Assembly (NCBI GenBank): GCA_900548205.1
Contig: URJS01000001.1
Coordinates: 1 to 64,000 of the forward strand
Length of the DNA stretch: 64,000 nt
Reading direction: 5' to 3'
DNA from: an uncultured Roseburia sp.
GTDB lineage: Bacteria > Bacillota > Clostridia > Lachnospirales > Lachnospiraceae
The position numbers were made by a program, and so were the translations under genes. Under the pieces are notes generated by a model that had not been told where the DNA came from, did not search any database, and saw only the letters and a program-made list of their open reading frames with translations. Positions 1 through 7,905 of this stretch are shown here, piece after piece. How positions within the stretch are numbered: position 1 is the first letter of the stretch; every line of letters begins with the position of its first letter.

Positions 1-23
1 AATCGTTTTAACATCTTTTTCAT
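1..23 (-). CDS. Start of a minus-strand gene running off the left edge
   Basis: Read on the minus strand, an ATG at 23-21 opens the frame M-K-K-M-L-K-R and continues past the window edge. A good Shine-Dalgarno sequence, GAAAGGAGC (minus strand, 41-33), sits about nine bases upstream, which is why I call a gene from so little sequence. The basic start would suit a signal peptide or membrane anchor, but nothing more can be said. Confidence 0.5.
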
Positions 24-58
24 AAATCTAATGCTCCTTTCATTTTGGGTAATAAAAT

Positions 59-113
59 AGCCGTCCAATAAGAACGGCTGAAAATAGAAAAGGAACGTCA
101 TTTTAGGCGTTCC
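59..113. other. Two short tandem hairpins in the 5' intergenic stretch
   Basis: Two small inverted repeats lie side by side: AGCCGT/ACGGCT (arms 59-64 and 74-79) and GGAACG/CGTTCC (arms 92-97 and 108-113). Neither is followed by a run of T on either strand, so they are not convincing terminators. They lie upstream of the minus-strand gene start and could be in its leader. Apart from these, 24-287 contains no gene that I can support. Confidence 0.3.
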
Positions 114-287
114 ATAGTCTATAAAATATTCAATTTTTTTCTTGTTTCAATACTGATGTGCTGTACCATATCTTTGCATATCTAGGAAAACTTGCGTATC
201 AAGGCTCATTCGTTGGTAGTAAATAAGTAGTAAATTGATGAGTTTGTTTCCTTGAAAATGCTGATAGATACTGTATTTTAGCGGATA

Positions 288-407
288 ATCAGATTTTTAT
301 TGTGTTTTTATGCTAAATATAAGAGAAAAGCAGAGCTTGCCGGCGGTCTGATCCTGGTATTGCTCGGACTGCGTATCTTATTGACGCATCTTGGGATTTT
401 GGGATGA
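288..407 (+). pseudogene. mntP: C-terminal remnant of an MntP-type manganese exporter
   Basis: In the frame ending at the TGA at 405-407 the translation reads FYAKYKRKAELAGGLILVLL followed by GLRILLTHLGILG. This matches the last membrane helix and the conserved YKxKAExxGGxxLxxxGxKILxxHLG ending of MntP (YebN/DUF204) manganese efflux pumps. There is no start codon, and a stop lies about 12 codons upstream of the recognisable part, so only the last helix of the usual six remains. It directly precedes a second broken cation exporter, which points to an old manganese-efflux locus that has decayed. Recognition is from the family pattern only. Confidence 0.55.
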
Positions 408-499
408 TGCTAAAAGGTTTTTTCAATGAAATAAAAAAGAAAGCATAAGACTGAGAGGGTGCAGCAGTCACAAATTGCGAAAGAGAGGATGAAAAAATT

Positions 500-949
500 A
501 TGACATAGGTTGTATGGTCGGTAGTATTATTGGCGATTGGCTTTGTTTTGCTGATCAAGGGCGCGGATTTTTTTGTGGAGGGAAGCTCCTCGGTGGCAAA
601 GCGGCTGAAGGTTCCGTCTATTATTATCGGACTGACGATCGTTGCGATGGGAACAAGCCTGCCGGAATGCGCAGTCAGCATCACGGCGTCGATCACAAAT
701 AATAACGCGCTTGCGGTCAGCAACGCGGTGGGCTCCAATATTTTTAACATCCTCTTTGTGCTTGGCGTTGCCGCGGCGATCAGCCCGATTGCTTTTATCA
801 TGGAAAATGTGATTGATATTGTGATTTTGATCGCGATGAGCGCGATTGTGTGGGGCTTCGCATGGACGAAGAAAACGCTGGATAAAAAAGCGGGTATCGT
901 GATGCTTGCGATGTATGCCGTATATCTGGTCTATATTTGTATTCGATAA
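500..949 (+). pseudogene. Broken CaCA-family cation exchanger (stop at codon 3, internal deletion)
   Basis: A GAGAGGATG-like ribosome site precedes ATG at 500, but the third codon is TAG (506-508). After it the frame is open to 949 and clearly encodes an Na+/Ca2+-type exchanger: an N-terminal helix with KGADFFVEGSS and the alpha motif GLTIVAMGTSLPE. The intact gene at 24062-24994 has two alpha-repeats and 310 residues. Here a single hybrid repeat, N-half-like in VAMGTS and C-half-like in GSNIFNILFV, runs straight into the C-terminal helices, about 147 codons in all. This is what recombination between the two internal repeats would leave. A translated half-size protein from the TTG at 530 cannot be excluded. 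Confidence 0.7.
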
Positions 950-974
950 AGTACGATGAGTTTGTTCCTAACAC

Positions 975-1003
975 TTGCCATTGCAGGAAAAAGGTAGTAC
1001 ACT
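975..1003 (+). promoter_or_regulatory. Sigma-A-type promoter of the first chemoreceptor gene
   Basis: TTGCCA (975-980), a 17-base spacer, and TACACT (998-1003). It lies about 60 bases before the methyl-accepting chemotaxis gene and is the only good match in the gap. Confidence 0.6.
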
Positions 1004-1065
1004 AGTAACAGTTATAGGATTTTATGAAAAACTTACAAATGCAGAAAAGCGGGGAGGAACTTAGG

Positions 1066-2769
1066 ATGAAGTGGCGAGACAAATTTAAAGATATGAAGGT
1101 GAGGGACAAGCTTGGGTCTTACCGGATTCTGGTGCTTATCGTTACGGTGATCATGGGATTGGTGGCAGGAGGTCTCAGCATCATGATGCATATGCAGGTC
1201 CAGAGAATTACGGAAAACTGGTCTCCGGCGCTGGCAAAGGTTATGGAGATGGATACGCTCACCTCGGATTATCGGATGAAGCAGTATGCACATCTGGTTG
1301 CGACGACGGAAGGAGAAATGGCAGGTTTTGAGAAGGAACTTAGCGAGATCGAGGCAGATATTGAGAACGTACGGACTGATTTTGAAGTGCTGTTAAGCAA
1401 GGCAGAGGAGAAGGAAATCTATTCTGTTATCAGCAGTAAGTGGGATGATTATAAAACGGAGAGTCAGCAGGTCATTGAGCTTAGCAGCCGGAAAAAGCTG
1501 GAGGAGGGCAATAAGCTGATGCTTGGTGAGCTGCTTGATATTTATAATGATTTTCATGAAAGCTTCGCAAAGCTGAAAGAATATGAGGAACACCAGCTTG
1601 CAGTCGCGAAAAGAGGCGTTTCCATTATGTTTTACAGTATGATGGCAGCTTTGGTTGTGATCGTCATTGGAGCATTGCTTTTGGTGGAGCAGTTAGGAAA
1701 GCTGCTCATTGGCACGATCACAACTCCGGTGGAGCAGATTACGGAGGCGGCAAAGCGGATGTATCAGGGAGATATGTCTGCGGGAAGTCTGATCACATAT
1801 GAATCTGCAGACGAATTCGGCATGGTTTCCGACGCACTGCGCGGAGCGATGAAGAATCTGTCCGATTACATTGATGAGATTTCCGTCAACCTTCGCGAGA
1901 TTGCAAAGGGAGACCTCACCAAGCAGGACGATGAGATTACGGACTTTTTGGGGGATTTTGCAAGTATTAAGGAATCCTTTATTTACATTTTGAAGCGGTT
2001 TAACACAGCGCTGTCGGAAATCCAAAACACGTCCATGCAGGTGGCGTCAAACGCGGGGACGCTTGCAAATTCCTCCCGTTCGCTTGCAGACGGTGCGACA
2101 GATCAGGCGAGTGCGATTGAGGAGCTGACTGCGACCGTTAATACGGTGGCAACACTTGCGGAGGAGAATGCGAAAAACTCTCAAAAGGCTTATGAGAATA
2201 TCCGTAATTCTGCGGATCAGGCGGAGCAGGAGAAGCAGAAGATGCAGGAGCTCACCGAGGAGATGAGACGCATCACGGAGATTTCAAAGGAGATCGAAAA
2301 TATTATTACCGCGATCGAGGAGATTGCATCCCAGACAAATTTACTATCCCTAAATGCCTCGATTGAGGCGGCAAGAGCCGGAGAAGCAGGAAGGGGCTTT
2401 GCCGTTGTGGCGGATCAGATCGGAAAGCTTGCGGCTGACAGCGCGCAGTCTGCGGTTGACACCAGAGAACTGATCGGTAAAACGCTCGAGGAGATTGAAA
2501 AGGGAAATGCGATCACTGCATCAACTTCAGAGGCATTTGACCGTGTGATCGGGGAGATGAAGGATTTTGCGGGCGTTGCACAGAGCATTCAGGAAAATGT
2601 CACAGCTTCTGCGGATGCGCTTGAGCAGGTAGAGCAGGGCATTGAGCAGATTTCCGTTGTTATGCAGAATACGGCGGAGGCATCGCAGGATTGTACGGTC
2701 ATCAGCGACAGTCTGTTGCAGGAGTCTGAAACGCTTGACGGCCTGGTGAAGGAATTTAAGTTGTTTTAA
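1066..2769 (+). CDS. Methyl-accepting chemotaxis protein (4HB sensor, HAMP, MA domain)
   Basis: Membrane chemoreceptor that relays an extracellular signal to CheA/CheW. The 567-residue protein has a cytoplasmic stub, a first membrane helix at about residues 18-42, an extracellular four-helix-bundle region of about 130 residues, a second helix at about 180-205, a HAMP linker and a long coiled-coil signalling domain. The hairpin tip carries the conserved NLLSLNASIEAARAGEAGRG sequence at about residues 425-445. There is no C-terminal CheR-binding pentapeptide. I chose the ATG at 1066 because GGGGAGGA (1051-1058) is correctly spaced; an in-frame ATG at 1024 has no such site. The gene is followed by a strong terminator. 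Ligand unknown. Confidence 0.93.
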   Translation: MKWRDKFKDMKVRDKLGSYRILVLIVTVIMGLVAGGLSIMMHMQVQRITENWSPALAKVMEMDTLTSDYRMKQYAHLVATTEGEMAGFEKELSEIEADIENVRTDFEVLLSKAEEKEIYSVISSKWDDYKTESQQVIELSSRKKLEEGNKLMLGELLDIYNDFHESFAKLKEYEEHQLAVAKRGVSIMFYSMMAALVVIVIGALLLVEQLGKLLIGTITTPVEQITEAAKRMYQGDMSAGSLITYESADEFGMVSDALRGAMKNLSDYIDEISVNLREIAKGDLTKQDDEITDFLGDFASIKESFIYILKRFNTALSEIQNTSMQVASNAGTLANSSRSLADGATDQASAIEELTATVNTVATLAEENAKNSQKAYENIRNSADQAEQEKQKMQELTEEMRRITEISKEIENIITAIEEIASQTNLLSLNASIEAARAGEAGRGFAVVADQIGKLAADSAQSAVDTRELIGKTLEEIEKGNAITASTSEAFDRVIGEMKDFAGVAQSIQENVTASADALEQVEQGIEQISVVMQNTAEASQDCTVISDSLLQESETLDGLVKEFKLF

Positions 2770-2795
2770 GAGAGAATCCGGTTGAAATGAGTGGA

Positions 2796-2837
2796 AAGAT
2801 ATGGTACGCTTTGGAATCATGCGTACCATATCTTTTT
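2796..2837 (+). terminator. Strong intrinsic terminator after the chemoreceptor gene
   Basis: A 14-base perfect stem (AAGATATGGTACGC against GCGTACCATATCTT, arms about 2797-2810 and 2821-2834) with an 11-base loop and a trailing T run. Confidence 0.85.
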
Positions 2838-2869
2838 GGTATCAGGCGAAGGGTGAAGGAGGATAAAGG

Positions 2870-3241
2870 ATGGGATTTTTCGATGAATTGACAGAATCAC
2901 TGACAAGCGCGGGCAAGGACGTCACGCAGAAGGCTAAGGATATGTCGGAAATTGCAAGGCTCAAACTGGACATCAAGTCTAAAGAGGACTATGTGCAGAA
3001 GCAGTATATGGCGATTGGAGAGTCGTATTTCCAAAAGCACAAGGATGATGAGACGGTTGAGGAGGCGGAGCAGTTTTTCCTGATCCGGGAAGCGCTTGAT
3101 GAGATTGAACGGATGAAAATAGAAATTTTAAAACTGCGAAAAGCAGCCGAGTGCCCGAAGTGCGGTGCGAAGATGCCGGAGGGGGCGACCTTCTGCAGCA
3201 GCTGCGGTGCAAAGATGGACGATATGTATGAGGAGGAGTAG
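2870..3241 (+). CDS. Small zinc-ribbon protein with helical N-terminus
   Basis: A 123-residue protein whose first 90 residues are charged and predicted helical (coiled-coil-like, rich in K, E, D). It ends in a zinc ribbon with two CxxCG knuckles, CPKCGAKM and CSSCGAKM, at about residues 98-117. The start at 2870 is preceded by GAAGGAGGATAAAGG. Proteins of this build are common in Lachnospiraceae, but their role is unknown; zinc binding is inferred from the cysteines. The 3' end overlaps the start of the next gene by 14 bases. Confidence 0.85.
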   Translation: MGFFDELTESLTSAGKDVTQKAKDMSEIARLKLDIKSKEDYVQKQYMAIGESYFQKHKDDETVEEAEQFFLIREALDEIERMKIEILKLRKAAECPKCGAKMPEGATFCSSCGAKMDDMYEEE

Positions 3242-4544
3242 GGAGGCGCTGCCGTTTCTTTTGGCAGCTGCAGTGGGACTTCTCTATCATTTGCTGATGC
3301 GGCCGATGAGCGGCGACGATGTTTTTTTTGCGGAGGCGTTAAGGGACAGCAGTCTTTTGGAGTACCTTTCACATCGATATTTGTATTGGACCTCCCGTGT
3401 GGTATCGGAGTTTATTTTGGTGCTGGTGATCCAGGCTCCGCTGCTGTGGAGGGTCATTAATTTTTTAATGTTTGCAAGCTTTCCGCTGCTATTTGCGCGG
3501 CTTTTTGACGACAGTCCGCTGATGCGCTGGTGCGGCGCGGCGGCGGTGCTTTTGTTTCCGTTTCATGATATGGGGACGGCGGGCTGGATCACTACGACGG
3601 TCACGCACTTTTGGCCGCTTTGGGGAAGCTTTTTTGTTGCGCTTTTGCTTAAGAAGCTGTTGATGGGGGAGCGGATTTACAGGGCGGAAGCAGTTTTAGG
3701 AGTGCCTGTCTGTATCATGACGGGAAGCCATGAGCAGTACGCCGTGATTCTGTCGGTTCTTTTGGTTTTGGCGGGAATCTGGTTTTTGATGCAGAAAAAG
3801 AAACCGTTGTATCCGGCGCTTTTTGCGGTGCTTACAGCTCTCACAGTGCTCTCGCTTGCAGTCATTGCATTTTGTCCGGGGAATGCGGGGCGAAATGCCG
3901 TCAGTCTTGCGGACCTGCCGATTTATGAGACCTTTGGATTTGGGGATAAGCTTTATCTGGGATTGCTTAGCATTGAGCGTGTGTTTCTTGCGAATGCCGA
4001 TCTGCTTTTTTGTATGACGTCGCTTGTATGGACGTCGCTTGTGTGCCTGAAAACGGGGAGTTTTAAAAAGACGCTGTTATCGTCCGGTCCGCTGTTTGTT
4101 CTGTTTGGGCAGACGGCAGCGCGCACGGCATATCCGGGACTGTCCGGGCTGTTTGTCGTGCCGGAACAGATCTTAGAGTGGAGCTGGGGAGAGCTTTCGA
4201 CGTGGATTCCGATGGTATATCTCGCGGTATCGGCAGCCTCTATGATCTACGCGCTCTATCAGCTGTTTGGAGAGGATTTGTATGAGTATAGCTGCGTCCT
4301 GATCCTGCTTGGCTGCGGTTTTGGCGCAGGAATGGTGCTTGGCTTTATGGCAACCATTTATGTCTCCGGAGAGCGTGTGTATGCGCCGTTGTATGCGATA
4401 CTGCTGTTTGTGACGCTGCTTGGGGTTTACAGACAAAAAGGCGTCGTGATGGAAAAATTAAAAACAGCGGCGGGAAAGCTTTTGGTCACGTTCGTGGCGG
4501 TTTCCTGCTGTATCAATGTGTTATTTATCACGCTCTCGGTGTAA
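3228..4544 (+). CDS. Polytopic membrane protein, DUF6056-like
   Basis: A 438-residue protein of about ten hydrophobic helices with an early loop motif, MSGDDVFF. This layout (first helix, GDD loop, many helices) resembles DUF6056 and related GT-C-like membrane proteins that act on envelope glycans, but no substrate can be read from the sequence. The ATG at 3228 overlaps the end of the zinc-ribbon gene and lacks a strong ribosome site of its own, so coupled translation, or a later TTG near 3260 behind GGGAGG, is possible. A strong terminator follows. Confidence 0.7.
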   Translation: MRRSREALPFLLAAAVGLLYHLLMRPMSGDDVFFAEALRDSSLLEYLSHRYLYWTSRVVSEFILVLVIQAPLLWRVINFLMFASFPLLFARLFDDSPLMRWCGAAAVLLFPFHDMGTAGWITTTVTHFWPLWGSFFVALLLKKLLMGERIYRAEAVLGVPVCIMTGSHEQYAVILSVLLVLAGIWFLMQKKKPLYPALFAVLTALTVLSLAVIAFCPGNAGRNAVSLADLPIYETFGFGDKLYLGLLSIERVFLANADLLFCMTSLVWTSLVCLKTGSFKKTLLSSGPLFVLFGQTAARTAYPGLSGLFVVPEQILEWSWGELSTWIPMVYLAVSAASMIYALYQLFGEDLYEYSCVLILLGCGFGAGMVLGFMATIYVSGERVYAPLYAILLFVTLLGVYRQKGVVMEKLKTAAGKLLVTFVAVSCCINVLFITLSV

Positions 4545-4558
4545 GCCACCGCAGGCGG

Positions 4559-4587
4559 AGAATCTCGCTTGCGAGATTCTTTTTTCC
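4559..4587 (+). terminator. Intrinsic terminator
   Basis: AGAATCTCGC, a two-base loop, GCGAGATTCT and then TTTTT. It closes the DUF6056-like gene just before a convergent acetyltransferase gene. Confidence 0.85.
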
Positions 4588-4687
4588 TTTTATGGACTGT
4601 CAGGCAGCACTCTTTTGGAGAATCACGCGAAAGCAGATAGACCAATGCTTTCTGCACCATTCTGTGAAATGTGGGTGAGACAGTACA

Positions 4688-5236
4688 CTAGCAGGGGGAC
4701 AATAGCGAGAGACGCAGATGATCTGTCCACACACCCTGAATACAGAGGCAGGAGCGTTCCAGACCCTCGCTTGTGAAATGAAGTGCTTCCAAAAGGCGCA
4801 GGGAGGCAGTATTTTCCGGCATGACCCTTGCGAATACACGGTGCAGATGCAGCTCCATAAAGGCGATGGAAATGACTTTTGCTACGGCTTCTCTTGCAAA
4901 GCCCTGATGATGGAAGGCATGGTCGAACTTATAACCGATCTCACCGCATGAATAAGGCATACGCAGAATGTCATGCAGACAGACCGTTCCGATGATGCAG
5001 GCGGGATCTTCCTTCAAAAAAGCATAAAAACGGACAGCGGACAGCTTCATTGCAAGCTTTGCCTCATAAGCTAAGATTGTCTGCTGGTATTGCAGTGTAT
5101 AAAAATTTTCCGGAAGGGCTGCTTCGTATCGTTCAAATAACTCTTGATTGCGCAGCCGGAAGTCTAAAACCTGCCCGGCGTGTGAGGGGGAGAGTATCGC
5201 AAGGCGCAGCCGTTCTGTTTCATAGAGCATATTCAT
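4688..5236 (-). CDS. GNAT-family N-acetyltransferase (RimJ/RimL-like)
   Basis: A 182-residue acetyl-CoA-dependent acyltransferase of the RimJ/RimL type. Visible family marks are the start ETERLRLA, the CoA-binding stretch GEIGYKFDHAFHHQGFAREA and the late HRVFARVMPENTASLRLLE segment followed by GF/EG-type closing strands. The substrate may be a ribosomal protein N-terminus, an aminoglycoside or a small amine; this cannot be told. The frame has ATGs at 5242 and 5236; the second has AAGGAG at the proper distance, so I use it. It is convergent with the preceding gene and divergent from tadA. Confidence 0.85.
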   Translation of the reverse strand: MNMLYETERLRLAILSPSHAGQVLDFRLRNQELFERYEAALPENFYTLQYQQTILAYEAKLAMKLSAVRFYAFLKEDPACIIGTVCLHDILRMPYSCGEIGYKFDHAFHHQGFAREAVAKVISIAFMELHLHRVFARVMPENTASLRLLEALHFTSEGLERSCLCIQGVWTDHLRLSLLSPC

Positions 5237-5271
5237 GTGCATTCTCCTTTATTTTTCCGTGTTGCAGACAG

Positions 5272-5300
5272 TCGACAAATATCACGTCATCCGTTACAAT
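5272..5300 (+). promoter_or_regulatory. Promoter of tadA
   Basis: TCGACA (5272-5277), a 17-base spacer and TACAAT (5295-5300), giving a start about 40 bases before the tadA ATG. Confidence 0.6.
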
Positions 5301-5345
5301 AGGAGTGATCTTAGAAAACTATAACTTATTTGGGAGTAACTGTCT

Positions 5346-5831
5346 ATGACACAGGATGAAAAATATATGAAGGCGGCGATCCGTGAGGCAAAAAAAGCAT
5401 ATGCGCTGGATGAGGTTCCGATCGGCTGCGTCATCGTTCAAAATGATAAAATCATTGCGCGTGGGTATAATAGAAGAAATACGGAAGGAAATACGCTGGC
5501 ACATGCGGAGCTGTCCGCGATCAAACGGGCGAGCAAAAAGACCGGGGACTGGAGACTTGAGGACTGCACGATGTATGTAACCTTAGAGCCGTGCCAGATG
5601 TGCGCGGGAGCTATCGTGCAAAGCCGCATGAAAAAGGTAGTCATTGGGAGCATGAATCCAAAGGCAGGTTGTGCGGGCTCGGTGCTGAATCTGCTGCAGA
5701 TGGCAGCGTTTAATCATCAGGTGGAGATCGCGCAGGGCGTTTTGATGGAGGAGTGCTCTGCGATGCTCTCCGAATTTTTTCGGCAGCTTCGGGAAAGGAA
5801 AAAGCGCACAGGCATTGACAATGAACCGTAA
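5346..5831 (+). CDS. tadA: tRNA-specific adenosine deaminase TadA
   Basis: Converts A34 to inosine in the anticodon of tRNA-Arg(ACG). The 161-residue length is normal. The cytidine-deaminase zinc site is complete: HAE (about residues 57-59, with the catalytic Glu) and PCQMC (about 86-90). An early MxxAIxEAxKA helix and VPIGCVIV strand are also typical. As in many Firmicutes it lies directly before the SRP RNA gene, whose promoter overlaps the end of tadA. The start at 5346 has GGGAGTAA upstream. Confidence 0.96.
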   Translation: MTQDEKYMKAAIREAKKAYALDEVPIGCVIVQNDKIIARGYNRRNTEGNTLAHAELSAIKRASKKTGDWRLEDCTMYVTLEPCQMCAGAIVQSRMKKVVIGSMNPKAGCAGSVLNLLQMAAFNHQVEIAQGVLMEECSAMLSEFFRQLRERKKRTGIDNEP

Positions 5832-5844
5832 AATAGGATATACT
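5815..5844 (+). promoter_or_regulatory. Promoter of the SRP RNA, inside the end of tadA
   Basis: Consensus TTGACA (5815-5820) lies in the last codons of tadA, and TATACT (5839-5844) lies after its stop, with an 18-base spacer. The predicted start is near 5851, the 5' end of the RNA. Confidence 0.75.
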
Positions 5845-5849
5845 TAAAT

Positions 5850-6118
5850 CTCCGAGCAGCCGGGGTGGTAGCGGTGCCCTGTACCAACAATCCGCTATAG
5901 TTGGGGTGATGCCGATCGGAGGACCGTTAAGCGGTAGAGCTGCCCATCATAAGTGGCGTCGAAGCTTTGGTCTCGCACGGCGGGAATCTATGAACCGGGT
6001 CAGGTCAGGAATGAAGCAGCCCTAAGTAGAACCTCCCGGGTGATGCGAGGGTGCCGGGGCTGAGTTAACTGTGGTGGTAACGTCTGTCGTTTTGGCTCGA
6101 AGAAAGGCGCTCGGATTT
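5850..6118 (+). ncRNA. ffs: Signal recognition particle RNA (large bacterial type)
   Basis: RNA scaffold of the signal recognition particle, which binds Ffh. The hallmark S-domain helix-8 segment is present: GGTCAGGTC followed by AGGAATGAAGCAGCCC around 5998-6025. The ends pair (CCGAGC near 5852 with GCTCGG near 6109), and the 265-base span includes extra 5' and 3' sequence as in the Alu-domain-containing SRP RNA of Bacillus and Clostridia rather than the short 4.5S form. Both ends are estimates. Confidence 0.93.
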
Positions 6119-6157
6119 TATATACAAAAATTTAGTTTTGGAGGATGAAGTGGGAGC

Positions 6158-6655
6158 ATGTGGGATAACATAAGAAAAATCTTATATAAAGCGTGCGACG
6201 TCCTGGAGCTTCTTATGGCGGGAGCGGTTGCGGTCGGTATTGTGATCGCGGCAATGACACTGTGGCCGGAATTTTTGACCTACTGGGAGAACCGGATGGA
6301 TGCGGGAGCTTTTTTGCTTTATCTGGATGCGGTTTTTAATGTTGTGATAGGAATTGAATTTATGAAGATGCTCTGTAAGCCGAGCTCCGCAAATATCATT
6401 GAGGTGCTGATCTTTTTGATCGCGCGTCATATGATCGTGACGAGCACGACGCCGCTTGAGGATCTGTTATCCGTCCTAAGCATCGGTGTTTTGTTCTTTT
6501 TCCGGCGTTTTATGCTGATGACGAAGCCGGATAAAAAGCAGCATGTGCCGAATCTTCTTGGGGCGATCAAGACGGCGCAGTCGCCGGAGTTTCGGAGCGC
6601 CGTGATCAAGGCGGAGGAGGAGCTTTTGGCAGAGGAGGCAAAAAAGACGGAGTGA
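6158..6655 (+). CDS. Membrane protein, PsiE-like
   Basis: A 165-residue protein with about four membrane helices (roughly residues 18-38, 50-72, 80-95, 103-120) and a charged cytoplasmic tail. The segments FNVVIGIEFMKML and EVLIFLIARHMIV resemble the phosphate-starvation-inducible PsiE family. Function is unknown even in that family. The ATG at 6158 has GGAGGATGAAG upstream. It follows the SRP RNA and has no terminator between, so it may be partly read through from it. Confidence 0.7.
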   Translation: MWDNIRKILYKACDVLELLMAGAVAVGIVIAAMTLWPEFLTYWENRMDAGAFLLYLDAVFNVVIGIEFMKMLCKPSSANIIEVLIFLIARHMIVTSTTPLEDLLSVLSIGVLFFFRRFMLMTKPDKKQHVPNLLGAIKTAQSPEFRSAVIKAEEELLAEEAKKTE

Positions 6656-6705
6656 AGCGGGGATCAGTGGAAAACAGAGATTATGCATTTATTTTCAAAC
6701 AACCA

Positions 6706-6733
6706 TTGAAATTCCCAAAAACTGCTATATAAT
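6706..6733 (+). promoter_or_regulatory. Promoter of pta
   Basis: TTGAAA (6706-6711), a 16-base spacer and perfect TATAAT (6728-6733). The transcript would start about 64 bases before the pta ATG. Confidence 0.75.
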
Positions 6734-6803
6734 AGCAAGTACAGTAAGCGTCATGAATGAGGGCGTGGCTTTTATAACGAATCAAGAAAAAGGAGAAATT
6801 AAA

Positions 6804-7787
6804 ATGTTTGGATTTGGTCAGTTGATCGAGATCTTAAAGAAAAACCCAAAGAAGATCGTATTTACGGAGGGAAACGATCCGCGTATTTTAGAGGCGGCTT
6901 CCCGTCTTCTTGCAGGTACGTTCCTGCATCCGATCCTCGTCGGAGACCCGGCGGAGATTGCTGCGGTGGCAGAGGAGAGCGGCTATAATATCCGCGGAGC
7001 GGAGATCATCAATCCGCTTGATTATGACAGATTTGATGAGATGGCAGCAATGTTCTGCGAGCTTAGAAAGAGCAAGGGAGTGACTCCGGAGGAGGCAAAG
7101 AAGGTTCTTGCGCAGGCAAATTATTTTGGAACGATGCTGGTAAAAATGGGAGTGGCAGACGCCCTGCTTGGCGGAGCGACCTATTCGACTGCTGATACGG
7201 TGCGTCCGGCATTACAGCTTATCAAGACAAAGCCGGGCAATTCCATTGTATCCTCCTGCTTTATTCTGGTGCGCCCGTCTGCAACAGGCGAAAATGAGGT
7301 ATTGGCGATGGGAGACTGCGCGATCAATATTAAGCCGACAGAGGACGAGCTTGTGGAGATCGCGGGAGAGGCAGCAGAGTGTGCGAAGATTTTCGGCGTC
7401 GATCCAAAGATCGCATTTTTAAGCTATTCTACATTTGGCTCAGGAAAGGGCGAGGATGTAGACAAGATGAAAAATGCGGCGGAGAAGGCAAAGGCGAAAT
7501 ATCCAAAGCTTCCGATTGAGGGAGAGCTTCAGTTTGACGCGGCAGTTTCTCCGCGTGTAGCGCGCACCAAGTGCCCGGAAAGCGAGGTTGCCGGACATGC
7601 CAATACGTTTATTTTCCCGGACATCAACGCGGGAAATATCGGTTACAAGATTGCACAGCGTCTTGGTAACTTTGAGGCATACGGTCCGATCCTTCTCGGG
7701 CTGGATGCACCGATCAACGATCTGTCACGCGGCTGCAATGCTTCTGAGGTATATTCTATGGCGATCATTACAGCAGCGCTCGCATAG
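6804..7787 (+). CDS. pta: Phosphate acetyltransferase
   Basis: Interconverts acetyl-CoA and acetyl phosphate for acetate formation. The 327-residue length fits the short single-domain Pta/EutD class. Motifs include the N-terminal KKIVFTEGNDPRIL, the mid-protein LLGGATYSTADTVRPALQ and the C-terminal FPDINAGNIGYK with APINDLSRG near the end. I use ATG 6804 behind AAAGGAG rather than the upstream in-frame ATG at 6753, which has no ribosome site. It is monocistronic here: own promoter, a terminator after it, and no acetate kinase gene next door, unlike the common pta-ackA pair. Confidence 0.95.
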   Translation: MFGFGQLIEILKKNPKKIVFTEGNDPRILEAASRLLAGTFLHPILVGDPAEIAAVAEESGYNIRGAEIINPLDYDRFDEMAAMFCELRKSKGVTPEEAKKVLAQANYFGTMLVKMGVADALLGGATYSTADTVRPALQLIKTKPGNSIVSSCFILVRPSATGENEVLAMGDCAINIKPTEDELVEIAGEAAECAKIFGVDPKIAFLSYSTFGSGKGEDVDKMKNAAEKAKAKYPKLPIEGELQFDAAVSPRVARTKCPESEVAGHANTFIFPDINAGNIGYKIAQRLGNFEAYGPILLGLDAPINDLSRGCNASEVYSMAIITAALA

Positions 7788-7827
7788 AAGTAAATAGAGA
7801 AAAAAGCCTGTACATCAGGCAGGGATA

Positions 7828-7862
7828 ACCGCAGCGACCGGTATTGGGCGCTGCGGTTTTGT
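7828..7862 (+). terminator. Intrinsic terminator after pta
   Basis: ACCGCAGCG and CGCTGCGGT arms with a 12-base loop and a short T run. Confidence 0.8.
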
Positions 7863-7905
7863 TGCATGGAATATAGCTGTGATACGAAAGGTGGAGAGAA
7901 ATGAA

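Noticed and set aside
313..801. Open minus-strand frame of 162 codons
   Set aside because: It is antisense to the MntP and exchanger remnants and has no protein-like pattern of its own.
3165..3227. Longer start of the DUF6056-like gene
   Set aside because: The extra residues are an out-of-frame reading of the zinc ribbon; no ribosome site.
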